Below, piece after piece: positions 36,670 through 50,995 of a stretch of 64,000 bases of DNA. The position numbers and the translations under genes were made by a program. The notes beneath the pieces are model-generated. The model ran no database searches. It saw nothing but the letters and a program-made list of their open reading frames with translations, and was not told the origin of the DNA. Position 1 is the first letter of the stretch. Every line of letters begins with the position of its first letter. The stretch is from Sphingobium sp. (GTDB lineage: Bacteria; Pseudomonadota; Alphaproteobacteria; Sphingomonadales; Sphingomonadaceae): assembly GCA_009360885.1 (NCBI GenBank), contig SPEL01000003.1, positions 310,001 to 374,000 of the forward strand, read 5' to 3'.

Positions 36670-38805
36670 ATGACCATCAAGTGCGATAGCAACAGGGCAG
36701 AACGCGCCGGGCTTTTGGTCGATGCGCAGCTCGCCACCTTTATTGAGGATGCGGCCTTGCCCGGCACCGGCATCGCACCGGATGTTTTCTGGGCAGGCGC
36801 AGCGGATATTCTCACTCGTTTCGCACCAGTAAACGCAAATTTACTCGCGAAACGCGATACGCTTCAAACGCAGATCGACGCATGGCATAGTGACCGTGCC
36901 GGAACACCCATAGACAGCGCGGATTATCAGGCATTTTTGCGCGCCATCGGCTATCTCGTTCCCGAACCCGCGCCCTTCACCATCACCAGCCAGAATATTG
37001 ACGCCGAACTCGCCAATATGGCCGGACCGCAGCTTGTGGTGCCGATATTGAACGCGCGTTTCCTGCTCAACGCCGCCAATGCGCGCTGGGGCAGCCTATA
37101 TGACGCGCTCTATGGCACAGACGCCATCTCCGGCGCCCCTACTGGCACCAGCTATGATGCTGAGCGCGGGCAACGCGTCATCGCATGGGGGCGGGATTTC
37201 CTCGATAATGCCGTGCCGCTGATTGACGGAAGCTGGGCAAATTGGTCAGGCGGCATTCCCGAACTCGCGGACCCCACGCAGCTTGCTGGCCATGCGGGAG
37301 AGAACATCTTGCTGCGCCACCATGGCCTTCATATCGAGCTGGTGATTGACCCTGCCCACCCCATTGGCAAAGACGATAAGGCGCATCTGGCCGACATAGT
37401 GCTGGAATCTGCCCTCACCACCATTTGCGACCTTGAGGATAGCATTGCGGCGGTGGATGCGCAGGATAAAACCCTCGCCTATCGCAACTGGTTGGGGCTG
37501 ATGAAGGGCGACCTCACCGACACATTTGAGAAAAATGGCAAGACCATCACCCGCCGTCTGAGCGGCGACCGCACCTATACCGCACCCGATGGCACGGCCT
37601 TTACTGTGCCGGGGCGGTCACTGCTGTTCGTCCGCAATGTCGGCCATTTGATGACTACGCCCGCTATCCTGCTGCCCGATGGCAGTGAAGCGCCCGAAGG
37701 CATCATGGATGGCATTATCACCAGCCTCATTGCCCTGCACGACCTCAACCGTCAGGGCCAGTTCACCAACAGCCGCGCCGGCAGCATCTATATCGTCAAA
37801 CCCAAAATGCATGGGCCGGAGGAATGCGCCTTCGCCAACAGCCTGTTCGACGCGATAGAGGATGTGCTGGGCCTTGCCCGTCATACGATTAAAATCGGCG
37901 TGATGGATGAAGAACGCCGCACATCGGCCAATCTCGCCGCCTGCATAGAGGCGGTGAAGGGCCGCATCATGTTCATCAACACCGGTTTTCTCGATCGCAC
38001 TGGCGACGAAATGCACACATCCATGCGCGCCGGGCCGATGATCCGTAAGGGTGACATGAAGGCTGCGGACTGGATCGCGGCCTATGAGGATCGTAATGTG
38101 CAAATCGGCCTTGCCTGCGGCCTCTCTGGTCAGGCGCAAATTGGCAAGGGAATGTGGGCCGCGCCGGACCGCATGGCCGATATGCTCGCGCAGAAAATCG
38201 GCCATCCCAACAGCGGCGCGAATACCGCGTGGGTTCCTTCACCCACCGCCGCGACGCTGCACGCCACCCATTATCACAGGGTCGATGTTTTCGCCCGGCA
38301 AGAGGAGCGCCGCGCCGAGGAAATAGCATCGCTCAATCGGCTGCTCACTATCCCAATTGCACAGCACCCCAACTGGTCGGCAGCGGAGAAACAGGCCGAA
38401 CTGGACAACAATGCGCAGGGCATATTGGGCTATGTCGTGCGCTGGGTCGATCAGGGCATTGGCTGTTCCAAGGTGCCGGATATCAATGACATCGGCCTGA
38501 TGGAGGACCGCGCCACGCTCCGCATCAGTTCACAGCATATGGCCAACTGGCTGCTCCATGGCATTGTTACGGCGCAGGAAATTGACGGCGCCTTTGCCCG
38601 CATGGCCCAAAAGGTGGACGCGCAGAATGCTGCCGACCCGCTCTATCATCCGCTCACCCCGGATAGTCTGGCGTTTCAGGCCGCACGCGCTTTGGTATTT
38701 GAAGGGATAACCCAGCCCAATGGCTATACAGAGCCGCTGCTCCATCGTTACCGCGCACAGGTAAAGGCACGGTCACAGCAGCCTGTTTCGGTTGAAATGG
38801 CCTGA
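36670..38805 (+). CDS. glcB: Malate synthase G
   Basis: Condenses glyoxylate with acetyl-CoA to malate, the second step of the glyoxylate shunt. 711 residues, near the 723 of the E. coli enzyme. [18 protein letters not shown] carries a metal-binding acid. The catalytic-site region [18 protein letters not shown] and [17 protein letters not shown] match GlcB, as does the helical C-terminal plug. AAAAAGGAGCAGG lies just before ATG 36670. It follows aceA and the 53-residue gene on the same strand, with repeats in between, so it may have its own promoter. Confidence 0.95.
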   Translation: MTIKCDSNRAERAGLLVDAQLATFIEDAALPGTGIAPDVFWAGAADILTRFAPVNANLLAKRDTLQTQIDAWHSDRAGTPIDSADYQAFLRAIGYLVPEPAPFTITSQNIDAELANMAGPQLVVPILNARFLLNAANARWGSLYDALYGTDAISGAPTGTSYDAERGQRVIAWGRDFLDNAVPLIDGSWANWSGGIPELADPTQLAGHAGENILLRHHGLHIELVIDPAHPIGKDDKAHLADIVLESALTTICDLEDSIAAVDAQDKTLAYRNWLGLMKGDLTDTFEKNGKTITRRLSGDRTYTAPDGTAFTVPGRSLLFVRNVGHLMTTPAILLPDGSEAPEGIMDGIITSLIALHDLNRQGQFTNSRAGSIYIVKPKMHGPEECAFANSLFDAIEDVLGLARHTIKIGVMDEERRTSANLAACIEAVKGRIMFINTGFLDRTGDEMHTSMRAGPMIRKGDMKAADWIAAYEDRNVQIGLACGLSGQAQIGKGMWAAPDRMADMLAQKIGHPNSGANTAWVPSPTAATLHATHYHRVDVFARQEERRAEEIASLNRLLTIPIAQHPNWSAAEKQAELDNNAQGILGYVVRWVDQGIGCSKVPDINDIGLMEDRATLRISSQHMANWLLHGIVTAQEIDGAFARMAQKVDAQNAADPLYHPLTPDSLAFQAARALVFEGITQPNGYTEPLLHRYRAQVKARSQQPVSVEMA

Positions 38806-38827
38806 TCCGGGCAATCTCTCCCAGGGG

Positions 38828-38860
38828 AAGGGGTGCAGAGGTAAACCTGCGCCCCTTTTC
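38828..38860 (+). terminator. Intrinsic terminator after glcB
   Basis: GGGGTGCAGAGGT pairs with ACCTGCGCCCC with one mismatch around a two-to-four base loop, followed by TTTTC, 22 bases past the glcB stop. Confidence 0.85.
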
Positions 38861-38869
38861 CTATGCTTA

Positions 38870-39676
38870 TTATCGCAAATAAACCGCCTCAAACCGCGCA
38901 AGCGGAGCTATGCGCGCCTTATTCAGCGTCATATGATCGCCATTAATCGAGTAATTATCGGCCAGTTCCAATACTTCATGAAATTGCTGCTCGACATCCA
39001 TCCCTTTGGAGCAGGCCATCATAGTTGATGCTATCTTGCTGAAGCGAATGCGCTGCATCTTTTCATCCAGCGTATAACTACCCATGAAATTGTTGCATCC
39101 GCCAAAGCCAGTGACGCGGTTGTCCCCTGCCTTGAGGATAAGGTGCGGCTCACGGTCCAGCTTTGCGACCGGCTGACCGCGCAATTCCACCAGCTTCCAA
39201 TATTTCTCGGTGATGGGTGATGTCACGGCCTCATCCACTTTCTTCAGCACATAACGACTGGCGAGCGCACCCGTGATGGGCGTGCCACCCGGCGCAAGGC
39301 GAAATAGCCGATTTTCTCCGACACGATATTGCGCGCGCTCCTGACCAGAAAGCGTGATGATACCGCCAGTATCATCCCAGCTAAAACGCCCTTTTTCATG
39401 GACAGGCGCACCACCTTTACCCAGATAACGCGAAGATGCAGAATAACCACCATCGACCTGCAAAGTGACAATGGTTTCAACGCCTTCGCAATCTGCACAG
39501 GGAAGCACACCCAGATAACTTCCTGCCCAATCCACATTATTACGGCTATTATCTTCCGGATATTGCGAAGCAAAAGATGGCGCATTCTTATCCGTTCCAG
39601 ATGCGGGAACCGTCGCACAGCCTGAAAGAGTCAATAAGAATGAAACTGCCGTCAGCGATATTATATTCTTTTTCAT
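38870..39676 (-). CDS. Lipoprotein with NlpE-like and META (HslJ-like) domains (268 aa)
   Basis: The signal peptide ends in the lipobox LSGC (Cys at residue 20). Residues about 48-150 resemble the NlpE N-terminal barrel, with the diagnostic GVLPCADCEG. Residues about 160-265 form a META domain with VTGFGGCNNFMGSYTLD. This pairing is common in outer-membrane lipoproteins of Gram-negative bacteria. NlpE reports copper and surface stress in E. coli, but no such role is shown here. It is convergent with glcB and stands alone. Confidence 0.8.
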   Translation of the reverse strand: MKKNIISLTAVSFLLTLSGCATVPASGTDKNAPSFASQYPEDNSRNNVDWAGSYLGVLPCADCEGVETIVTLQVDGGYSASSRYLGKGGAPVHEKGRFSWDDTGGIITLSGQERAQYRVGENRLFRLAPGGTPITGALASRYVLKKVDEAVTSPITEKYWKLVELRGQPVAKLDREPHLILKAGDNRVTGFGGCNNFMGSYTLDEKMQRIRFSKIASTMMACSKGMDVEQQFHEVLELADNYSINGDHMTLNKARIAPLARFEAVYLR

Positions 39677-39802
39677 GACTTATCCTTCCCCATCATCGCG
39701 CTCATTCTAATTATAATTAATTGCCAGCTCATGAACGTGCATTTATTTTAACATGATGAATATAAGTAAAGAAAACATATCACCGCCCGGCATCATATAA
39801 AA

Positions 39803-39836
39803 ATAAAAAGGGGGAAGAGAATAATCCCCTTCCCCC
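39803..39836 (-). terminator. Intrinsic terminator of the glutamate synthase operon
   Basis: On the minus strand GGGGGAAG pairs with CTTCCCCC around an 11-base loop and is followed by TTTTTATTTTT. It lies 48 bases past the gltB stop. Confidence 0.85.
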
Positions 39837-39883
39837 TCCATTTGCGGACATCATCCGACAAGCGAATGAAATATCGATAAATC

Positions 39884-44451
<4,568 letters not shown>

Positions 44452-44455
<4 letters not shown>

Positions 44456-45294
44456 TCCGTTCCTTCCCCAGCGGCAGCGTCCACAACGCCTACCGCATCA
44501 TCCGCCCCTTCATCGTCATGGCCACTATCGTCATGACCGGAGGCACGATCCTGTAAGTCTTTTTCCTTCACGCCCAATATTTTGGCGAGACGGGTTCGAT
44601 CCTGTTTTGAAAGATCACTTATTTTGCGGGCAGCAGGCAGCGCCGCCGTCGCTCTTTCTGCCTTGGCAACCATATCCGGCATTTGCTTCATCATATCCGG
44701 CATCAACGCCTGCATCTCGCTGATGATTTCCTTATCCATGAAGATCATCATGGATTCCGCCGCATAAGCAGACCCTGTCGGCGTATTGAAAAACGCCTTC
44801 AACTCACCAAGCTGAGTAATGCTGAATTTGCGCGCATAGGCACGGGTCAGCGCATCACGAACACGCGGTTCATAGCCATTCATCAGCTCCGCCATCGCGC
44901 CCATCATCGCGTCCATACCGCTGCGGGTGCGCTGACGAAAATAGGGATCAACAATGGCCATTGCTTCTTCCAGCGATGCCTTGTCCATTTGCGAAACCTG
45001 ATCCATCGGCAGCCCCGACATACGGGCGATATCGGCAACTGGCATGGCCATGGCGCTACCCAGCATCGCGTCCATCATGCCGGACATACTCTCACCCATC
45101 ATTTTACGATAGGTGCCTTCCGGAAAGATTTTGTCCACCACCGGGCGCGCCGCCGCGACCTGAGCCACAGAAGCCCCATTATCTGCCGTAGCAGAAGCCG
45201 CAACCATCAACGAAGAAGCCGAAGCCGAAGCCGAAGCCGCCAGCGAAAATCCGGCGACAGCAATGATGAATGCAAAACTTTGTTTTACCATCAC
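44452..45294 (-). CDS. Exported DUF2059-type protein, second of two (280 aa)
   Basis: A signal peptide covers about residues 1-27 and contains an Ala-Ser repeat encoded by four GAAGCC units (45215-45238, complementary strand). The body is helical and very rich in Met. It holds the DUF2059-like core RDALTRAYARKFSITQLGELKAFFNTPTGSAY (quoted in part). The C-terminus has an acidic His/Asp stretch (GHDDSGHDDE) that could bind metal. Start and stop overlap the neighbours by four bases each. Function unknown. Confidence 0.7.
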
Positions 45295-45974
45295 TTCTTC
45301 TTTCCGTTCTGCTGCTCATCCTGAAAACGAGTCATCACGGTCATCATGGCTTCCATACCAACTTTCTGACCAACCTGCTCGCCCCATGCGCTCATGCTTT
45401 TTTCAATATTCGGGGCAACCATCCGCCATTTTTCACCCACACCACTGCCAAAAAATGCCGTTAACTGCTGCAATTCCTGTACGGTGAACTGTTTGGCATA
45501 TTCTTTACCAGCCGCCGCGCGAAATTCAGGGTAACGCGCCCGCAGCCCTGCAAGAAATTCATCCGCCAGCACCGCGCTAAAGCGATCTCGCCCGCCCTCA
45601 ACCTTGTTGAAAAACTCAGCGCCCTTGGGATCACGGCTCATATTGGCGACGACATTTTCAGCGAACAGCGATTTGAGGTTAGCAAACATGCTATCCAACG
45701 TGCGTTCCATATCCAGCATGGCGACCAGCGCATTGGCCGCCTCCAGCCGGTTGGCCGGGCTGTCCTCAATAGCAGGCGGAACGAGCTCCTCCTGCTGGAC
45801 CGGAGCCTCAGCATCCGCAGCAGCCTGCGCTGCCGCTTGTGCCTCTGCCTTCGCCGCTTTCCGGCTCTGCCTTTGTTGTGCATAGGCGCTGTCTGGCGCA
45901 GCTATCACAGGGGCGACCGCCATCAAAGCCAGCACAGACCATGTCAAACGCTTTGAAACGAAAGACAGTCTCAT
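45291..45974 (-). CDS. Exported DUF2059 protein, first of two (227 aa)
   Basis: Signal peptide with cleavage probably at AYAQQ near residue 33, a Lys/Ala/Gln-rich linker, then a helical DUF2059 domain: KEYAKQFTVQELQQLTAFFGSGVGEKW (in part). The ATG at 45974 overlaps the gltD stop as ATGA, and an upstream in-frame start at 46067 would run inside gltD. The paralogue follows immediately. DUF2059 proteins are periplasmic and uncharacterised. Their place between gltD and gltB is unusual. Confidence 0.8.
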   Translation of the reverse strand: MRLSFVSKRLTWSVLALMAVAPVIAAPDSAYAQQRQSRKAAKAEAQAAAQAAADAEAPVQQEELVPPAIEDSPANRLEAANALVAMLDMERTLDSMFANLKSLFAENVVANMSRDPKGAEFFNKVEGGRDRFSAVLADEFLAGLRARYPEFRAAAGKEYAKQFTVQELQQLTAFFGSGVGEKWRMVAPNIEKSMSAWGEQVGQKVGMEAMMTVMTRFQDEQQNGKKK

Positions 45975-47422
45975 GCCAGTTCCTTTTCCTTCACCGTGGC
46001 AGCGGCTTTCGCCTTGAGGTAGCGATGCATATGGCCGGTTACATCGCGGCCATCCCTGATGCCCCAAACGACCAGAGACGCCCCGCGCACAATATCCCCT
46101 GCGGCGAAAACACCATCGAGCGAGGTCATCATCGTGCGGTGGTCAACCCGCACAGTCCCCCAGCGGGTGACGGAAAGCTCATCCGCATCAAACAGCTTAG
46201 GAAGGTCCTCCGGTTCAAAGCCCAATGCCTTGATGACAAGGTCGGCTTCCATCGCAAATTCGCTTTCCGGGTCCGGTTCAGGCGAACGACGGCCAGAAGC
46301 ATCCGGGCGGCCAAGGCGCATATGAATGGCCTTTACGCCAGTGACGCTTTCTTCGCCTTCATAAGCGACCGGCGCGGAGAGCCAGACAAATTCGACGCCT
46401 TCTTCCTCGGCATTCTGCACTTCACGCTGGGAACCCGGCATATTATCACGGTCGCGGCGATAGAGACACTTCACCGATTTCGCGCCCTGACGAATGGCCG
46501 TACGGACGCAATCCATCGCGGTATCACCACCGCCAATAACGACGACATGCTTGCCCTTCGCCATCAGGCTGCCATCCTCATGCTCTGGCACAACATCGCC
46601 AAAACTCGCCTTGTTGGACGCGATCAGATAATCGAGCGCCTTTACCACGCCGCCAAGGGTGGAACCGGGCATTTTCACATCACGAGCCTTATAAACACCC
46701 GTCGCAATCAGCACCGCATCATGCTTTTTACGCAAATCCTCCAGCGTGGCATCACGGCCCACCGAAAAACTCTCATGAAAAACAATGCCGCCATCCTTCA
46801 GACGCTGAACGCGGCGCATCACCACTTCTTTTTCCAGCTTGAAACCGGGGATGCCATAGGTCAGCAAGCCGCCGGCGCGGTCATGACGATCATAAACATG
46901 CACTTCATGGCCTGCGACGCGCAGATATTCCGCCGCCGTCAGCCCCGCCGGGCCAGCACCGATGACCGCCACAGACTGGCCCGTTGCCTTACCGGGTACG
47001 AGAGCCTCTACCCAGCCTTCCTTCCATGCGGTGTCCGTGATGAATTTTTCAACGCTGCCGATAGTAACGGAACCATGCCCGGAAAATTCAATGACGCAAT
47101 TGCCTTCACACAGGCGATCCTGCGGACAGATACGACCACAGATTTCTGGCATGGTCGATGTGCTATTGGATAGTTCATAGGCTTCACGCAGACGCCCTTC
47201 GGCAGTCAGCTTCAGCCAATCCGGTATATGATTATGCAACGGACAATGGGTGGAGCAATAAGGCACACCACATTGCGAACAGCGCGAAGCTTGCTCTTCC
47301 GCCTTTTCCAGCAGGAAGCTGCGGTTAATCTCATGGAAATCGTCCGCACGGTCCTGAGCTGTACGCTTAGCAGGATAATCCTGCGCCTGTCCGACGAATT
47401 TCAACATTGGGCTATCACCCAT
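45971..47422 (-). CDS. gltD: Glutamate synthase small subunit
   Basis: 483 residues. Passes electrons from NADPH through FAD and iron-sulfur clusters to GltB. The N-terminal cysteine motifs CSQCGVPYCSTHCPLHNHIP and CGRICPQDRLCEGNC bind two [4Fe-4S] clusters. VIGAGPAGLTAAEYLR is the FAD site and VIGGGDTAMDC the NADPH site. AGGAGG stands seven to eight bases before ATG 47422. It is the first gene of the operon that ends with gltB, the reverse of the usual gltB-gltD order. Confidence 0.95.
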   Translation of the reverse strand: MGDSPMLKFVGQAQDYPAKRTAQDRADDFHEINRSFLLEKAEEQASRCSQCGVPYCSTHCPLHNHIPDWLKLTAEGRLREAYELSNSTSTMPEICGRICPQDRLCEGNCVIEFSGHGSVTIGSVEKFITDTAWKEGWVEALVPGKATGQSVAVIGAGPAGLTAAEYLRVAGHEVHVYDRHDRAGGLLTYGIPGFKLEKEVVMRRVQRLKDGGIVFHESFSVGRDATLEDLRKKHDAVLIATGVYKARDVKMPGSTLGGVVKALDYLIASNKASFGDVVPEHEDGSLMAKGKHVVVIGGGDTAMDCVRTAIRQGAKSVKCLYRRDRDNMPGSQREVQNAEEEGVEFVWLSAPVAYEGEESVTGVKAIHMRLGRPDASGRRSPEPDPESEFAMEADLVIKALGFEPEDLPKLFDADELSVTRWGTVRVDHRTMMTSLDGVFAAGDIVRGASLVVWGIRDGRDVTGHMHRYLKAKAAATVKEKELA

Positions 47423-47485
47423 AACCGTTCCTCCTGTGCCACATATTCGCTCTGGCTGAAGCGCCTTTACGCCGTTTTCATAGGA

Positions 47486-47509
47486 GAGTCACGAGAAAAT
47501 TGCATTATA
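47486..47509 (-). promoter_or_regulatory. Candidate promoter of the gltD operon
   Basis: On the minus strand a perfect TATAAT (47504-47509) lies about 80 bases before gltD, behind an AT-rich tract with an A9 run but without a good -35. A GANTC site (47486-47490) is just downstream of the -10. The remainder of 47423-47766 is AT-rich and contains the neighbouring gene's terminator. No sigma-54 box was found. Confidence 0.35.
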
Positions 47510-47691
47510 GGTCAGTATATATAACCTTTTTTTTTGATTATTAATTCCATTTCCTGTAAATTTGCGAATTATTCTCAATAATTAGATACGATTCGGACCT
47601 ATTTCAATTTAAATACCCAGCACAAGTCATTATGAGCACGCAACAATGCTCCGCGATGACGCCCTCAACCGATGCCCTAAAACGGACACAG

Positions 47692-47721
47692 AAAAAGCCG
47701 GGGAAGACATTCCTCCCCGGC
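47692..47721 (-). terminator. Intrinsic terminator after the NDUFA9-like gene
   Basis: On the minus strand GCCGGGGA pairs with TCCCCGGC around a short loop and is followed by TTTTT. It lies 46 bases past the stop. Confidence 0.85.
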
Positions 47722-47766
47722 ATCACTACGCAATTTAATCGCTATTTTCGGCGTCGATACGGGCAA

Positions 47767-48672
47767 TTAGTCGCTAAAGCGCCCATGTTTGCGATAGGAA
47801 ATCAGCCAGCTTTCCGCGACAGCGCCCAATGGCGTCGGCTCAATGCCAAATTCTGCAAAACCCTTCGCCCCCTGCTGCACAACATTATCGCTCCGCAACA
47901 TCTTCCACTGGTCACGTGTAATGGGCGTCAACGGCAACGCAGCGAGAATGGAACCACCCAGATTGCAAACCGGCAAAAGCGTATCTTTTCGCCCGCTGGC
48001 CTGCGCCACATAGCGGTTGATTTCCATCATGCTCAGCACCTGCGGCCCGCCAAGTTCATAAACCTGACCAGAATGGGCCGCCGCATGCTCTACCGCATCA
48101 GATATAGCGCGCGCCACATCCACGACATAGACCGGCTGAAACTTTGCCTCTGGCGCCAGCACCGGCAACACAGGCATTAATCGCGCCATAGAGGCAAAAC
48201 GATTGGTAAATTGATCGTCCGGGCCAAATATTACCGACGGACGGATGATCGTCGCCGCAGGAAAGGCAGCGCGCACAGCATCTTCCCCTTGCCCTTTGGA
48301 CCGGCCATAAGCAGACGGGCTACCAGAATCGGCACCAAGTGCCGAAATCTGCACCAACGCACGTACACCGGCCTGCGCCGCTGCCTGAGCAACTGTGGCA
48401 GCACCCTGATGATTAGTAGCGTCCAGCTTGCCATCCAGTACGGAAACGAGATTAACCACTGCATCCGCCCCGGCAACAGCGCGTGCAATGCTGGCAGCAT
48501 CCCGTACATCAGCATGCATAAGCTGCGTCTGACCAAGGCCACCAAGCGGCTTCACCCGCAATGCAATGCCGGGATTCCGCTGCGCAATACGCACCCTCAT
48601 ACCCCGCGCCAGCAATTCCTGCGCGACATACCGCCCAACGAAACCACCACCACCCAATAATGTTACCAGCAT
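47767..48672 (-). CDS. NAD(P)-binding epimerase-like protein, complex I NDUFA9 type (301 aa)
   Basis: Atypical short-chain dehydrogenase of the extended class. The Rossmann motif GGGGFVGRYVAQELL (about residues 6-20) binds NAD(P), and YGRSKGQGE holds the Tyr-x-x-x-Lys-like pair near residue 126. Bacterial members with this N-terminus are related to the mitochondrial complex I subunit NDUFA9, and a role in quinone or lipid metabolism has been proposed for such proteins. I chose ATG 48672, preceded by GGGAAAGA, rather than 48702. Confidence 0.8.
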   Translation of the reverse strand: MLVTLLGGGGFVGRYVAQELLARGMRVRIAQRNPGIALRVKPLGGLGQTQLMHADVRDAASIARAVAGADAVVNLVSVLDGKLDATNHQGAATVAQAAAQAGVRALVQISALGADSGSPSAYGRSKGQGEDAVRAAFPAATIIRPSVIFGPDDQFTNRFASMARLMPVLPVLAPEAKFQPVYVVDVARAISDAVEHAAAHSGQVYELGGPQVLSMMEINRYVAQASGRKDTLLPVCNLGGSILAALPLTPITRDQWKMLRSDNVVQQGAKGFAEFGIEPTPLGAVAESWLISYRKHGRFSD

Positions 48673-48875
48673 GATGTTCTTTCCCGTTCTCAATTGCTTC
48701 ATCTGAATATTGGCGCATAGTTAGCGAGAGCTACCGCGCCTTCATGGGGTTCCATGCACCAGTGCGCGCGCCGAAACAATGCCTCTTTATGCCATCTTTG
48801 GCTGCGCCGCAAAAAATGTGAAATAGTTTGTTGACAGCATCGGAGTCGGCGACTATCTGCACCCACCTACCCCGT

Positions 48876-48962
48876 GCCCAGATGGCGGAATTGGTAGACG
48901 CACCAGCTTCAGGTGCTGGCGATCGCAAGGTCGTGGAGGTTCGAGTCCTCTTCTGGGCACCA
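48876..48962 (+). tRNA. tRNA-Leu (CAG anticodon)
   Basis: Acceptor stem GCCCAGA/TCTGGGC plus A and an encoded CCA. The anticodon arm CCAGC-TTCAGGT-GCTGG gives anticodon CAG (48910-48912). It has a long variable arm typical of leucine tRNAs and the T-loop GTTCGAGTCC. A GCCCAGATGGCGGAATTGGT start is standard for tRNA-Leu. The 3' half is overlapped in antisense by the serine recombinase gene, so this is the probable integration site of the conjugative element. Confidence 0.95.
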
Positions 48963-50612
48963 TTTCGGTCCAAAACCGCGAGTCCCTAGCACCGCCGCCT
49001 CTACGCCAGAGGCAGCGGTGAGGGTTCGGAGCAATTCCGTCCGGCTACCTCGGATGCAAACTTCCGTTTTACTGATGACATCGACCCGCTGGGCAACAGC
49101 CCTGATGTGATTGCGAGCATAAGCACCATCACCGTTCCGTAACTTCCGGCGCATCGCCAGTGCGAACACGCGTAGACTCTCCGCGGTGATTTCCGGACTG
49201 ATCTGCTCGATATGCGCGACCGCCCTCTCCGCATCGCCTCGCGCCTGATCGCGAATAGCCGTCAGTTCTGTAATCCGGCTCTTGAGTGACGGATCACCCA
49301 TATCAACCAATCCATTCTCGATCGCTTCATAAAGCCGGGCAAGCTTCGTGTCCGCCTCCGTTGCCCGACGCTCCAGTTCCGCGACATGCAAGCGGCGCTG
49401 CGTCACCCATTCCTCCCGTCGATCGATAAGCTTGCCCATCATCACCTCAAGCCGCACGGGATCAAGCAGCCGCTTCTCCAGATGCTCAACCACGGCGGTG
49501 TTGAGCCGGTCCATCGGGATGGTGATGCCAGGACACCCCGTCTTGCCCTTCACAGCCCTGGTGGCGCAGGTGTAATAACGATATTCCCTGCCACTCCGAC
49601 TGGTGCCGGTCCTTAGCGTCATCGCACCGCCACACGAGGCGCAAAAGCAGATGCCCGTCAGCAGCGTCGACCCGCCCACCGCGCGCGGCGGCATCATCTT
49701 CGGACTGCGCGCCTTCAAGGACCGCTGCACAGCCTCGAACTCTGCGATTGAGATAATCGAAGGCACCTCCATGATCGCATGCTCTGCTTCGGGCTTGGGC
49801 CTGCCCTTTTTGGCATCATAGCGGTTGAAACGGTGCTGACCGATATAGGTGGTGCGGGTGAGCACCTGATGCACCGTGCCCTTGCCCCAACGCCCGCCAT
49901 AGCGGGTACGGATGTTGTTCTCGTTGAGCCATGTCGTAATCGCCATGACACCCATCGGCCCCGATCCATCGACGCCCACCAGCGCCAGACGGAACATGCG
50001 GCGCACGACATCGGCATAAAGCGGATCGACCTCCAGCTTCTTCTTGATCTTCGTGCCCCGCTGTTCGGCCGCAACCACGCGATAACCAATGGGCGGCCGC
50101 GCACCGTTCCAGAAACCCTGACGCGCATTCTCGTTCATCGCCCGCAGCGTATGCTTGGCGGTTTCCTTCGACTGATATTCGTCGAACAGCGTCATGATCT
50201 TGCGCATCATCTCGCTCATCGGATCATTGCCGAGGATTTGCGTGATGGAAACGATGCGCACATCGTTCTTCGCCAGCTTGCGAAGATAGAATTCGAACTG
50301 GAACTGGTCGCGGAAAAAGCGCGAGAAGCTGTGGACCACGATCACATCAAAGGCCGGAGGCTTTGCGAGCCCGGCGTCGATCATCTCCTGAAAGGCGGGA
50401 CGGCGGTCATCGGTGCCAGAAACGCCCGGCTCGACGAAGACCTCCGCCACATCCCAACCACGCGCGAGGCAGAAGCCTTCAAGCTGACGGCGCTGATCGG
50501 GAATGGAGAGATCATGCTCCGCCTGATTGGGCGTCGACACGCGCAGATAGAGCGCAGCGCGGGCTGTCGCCGCGAGTGGCTCCTCTTCCGGCATGGGAAT
50601 GGCGCTGGTCAT
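48909..50612 (-). CDS. Large serine recombinase, integrase of the element (567 aa)
   Basis: N-terminal resolvase domain with catalytic Ser in LYLRVSTPNQ (about residue 27) and SRFFRDQFQFEF, a recombinase domain (about 170-290), a zinc ribbon (CFCASCGG, and CATRAVKGKTGCPG about 25 residues later) and a coiled-coil region rich in Glu and Arg (about 400-470). The last about 17 codons (WCPEEDSNLHDLAIAST) are the reverse complement of the tRNA-Leu 3' half, so the coding frame crosses the element boundary. The ATG at 50612 gives a normal N-terminus. Confidence 0.92.
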   Translation of the reverse strand: MTSAIPMPEEEPLAATARAALYLRVSTPNQAEHDLSIPDQRRQLEGFCLARGWDVAEVFVEPGVSGTDDRRPAFQEMIDAGLAKPPAFDVIVVHSFSRFFRDQFQFEFYLRKLAKNDVRIVSITQILGNDPMSEMMRKIMTLFDEYQSKETAKHTLRAMNENARQGFWNGARPPIGYRVVAAEQRGTKIKKKLEVDPLYADVVRRMFRLALVGVDGSGPMGVMAITTWLNENNIRTRYGGRWGKGTVHQVLTRTTYIGQHRFNRYDAKKGRPKPEAEHAIMEVPSIISIAEFEAVQRSLKARSPKMMPPRAVGGSTLLTGICFCASCGGAMTLRTGTSRSGREYRYYTCATRAVKGKTGCPGITIPMDRLNTAVVEHLEKRLLDPVRLEVMMGKLIDRREEWVTQRRLHVAELERRATEADTKLARLYEAIENGLVDMGDPSLKSRITELTAIRDQARGDAERAVAHIEQISPEITAESLRVFALAMRRKLRNGDGAYARNHIRAVAQRVDVISKTEVCIRGSRTELLRTLTAASGVEAAVLGTRGFGPKWCPEEDSNLHDLAIAST

Positions 50613-50630
50613 CGCGTTGTGCTCCTCAAT

Positions 50631-50870
50631 TCAGGGCAAGGGACCGAACAGCGCGTCCAGTTCCTTGCGGAAATGGCCTTCGATGACACGGAGCTCGGCG
50701 TCGGTAACAGGAAGCTGCTCTCCCCAGTCATCGGTAACGCATATCGGCGTATCGGGATGCCGCCGCGGCGCCCTCCTGCGCTCCGGCAAAAGAGTGACAT
50801 AGTCCCGCAGGTCAAAGCCCCCGGCCCAGTCGCGCGGAGCACGGCGACGACGTTTGCGTGGTAATGCCAT
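50631..50870 (-). CDS. Small basic protein upstream of the recombinase (79 aa)
   Basis: The N-terminus is very basic (PRKRRRRAPRDW) and the C-terminal half acidic and helical (VTDAELRVIEGHFRKELDAL). It ends 18 bases before the recombinase start on the same strand, so both should be on one transcript. No family recognised. A role as directionality or accessory factor is only suggested by position. ATG 50870 was chosen because an upstream start at 50900 adds nothing conserved-looking. Confidence 0.55.
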   Translation of the reverse strand: MALPRKRRRRAPRDWAGGFDLRDYVTLLPERRRAPRRHPDTPICVTDDWGEQLPVTDAELRVIEGHFRKELDALFGPLP

Positions 50871-50995
50871 ATCGCCCTGTTGCCCCGCACACCTCCGCAA
50901 TGCAAAGGGCGAAGCATGGCGTAGTAGAGATACGTGCGCACGGCGGTCCGTTGCGGGCTACCATGGTCGATCCTGCCCGCCTGCGCCATCGTTCC

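Noticed and set aside
45215-45238. Four GAAGCC units in a signal peptide as a phase-variable repeat
   Set aside because: Six-base units do not change the frame, so length change would only alter Ala-Ser number in the signal peptide.
48731-48973. Minus-strand frame through tRNA-Leu
   Set aside because: It is a different-frame antisense reading of the tRNA and its flank, with no protein similarity.
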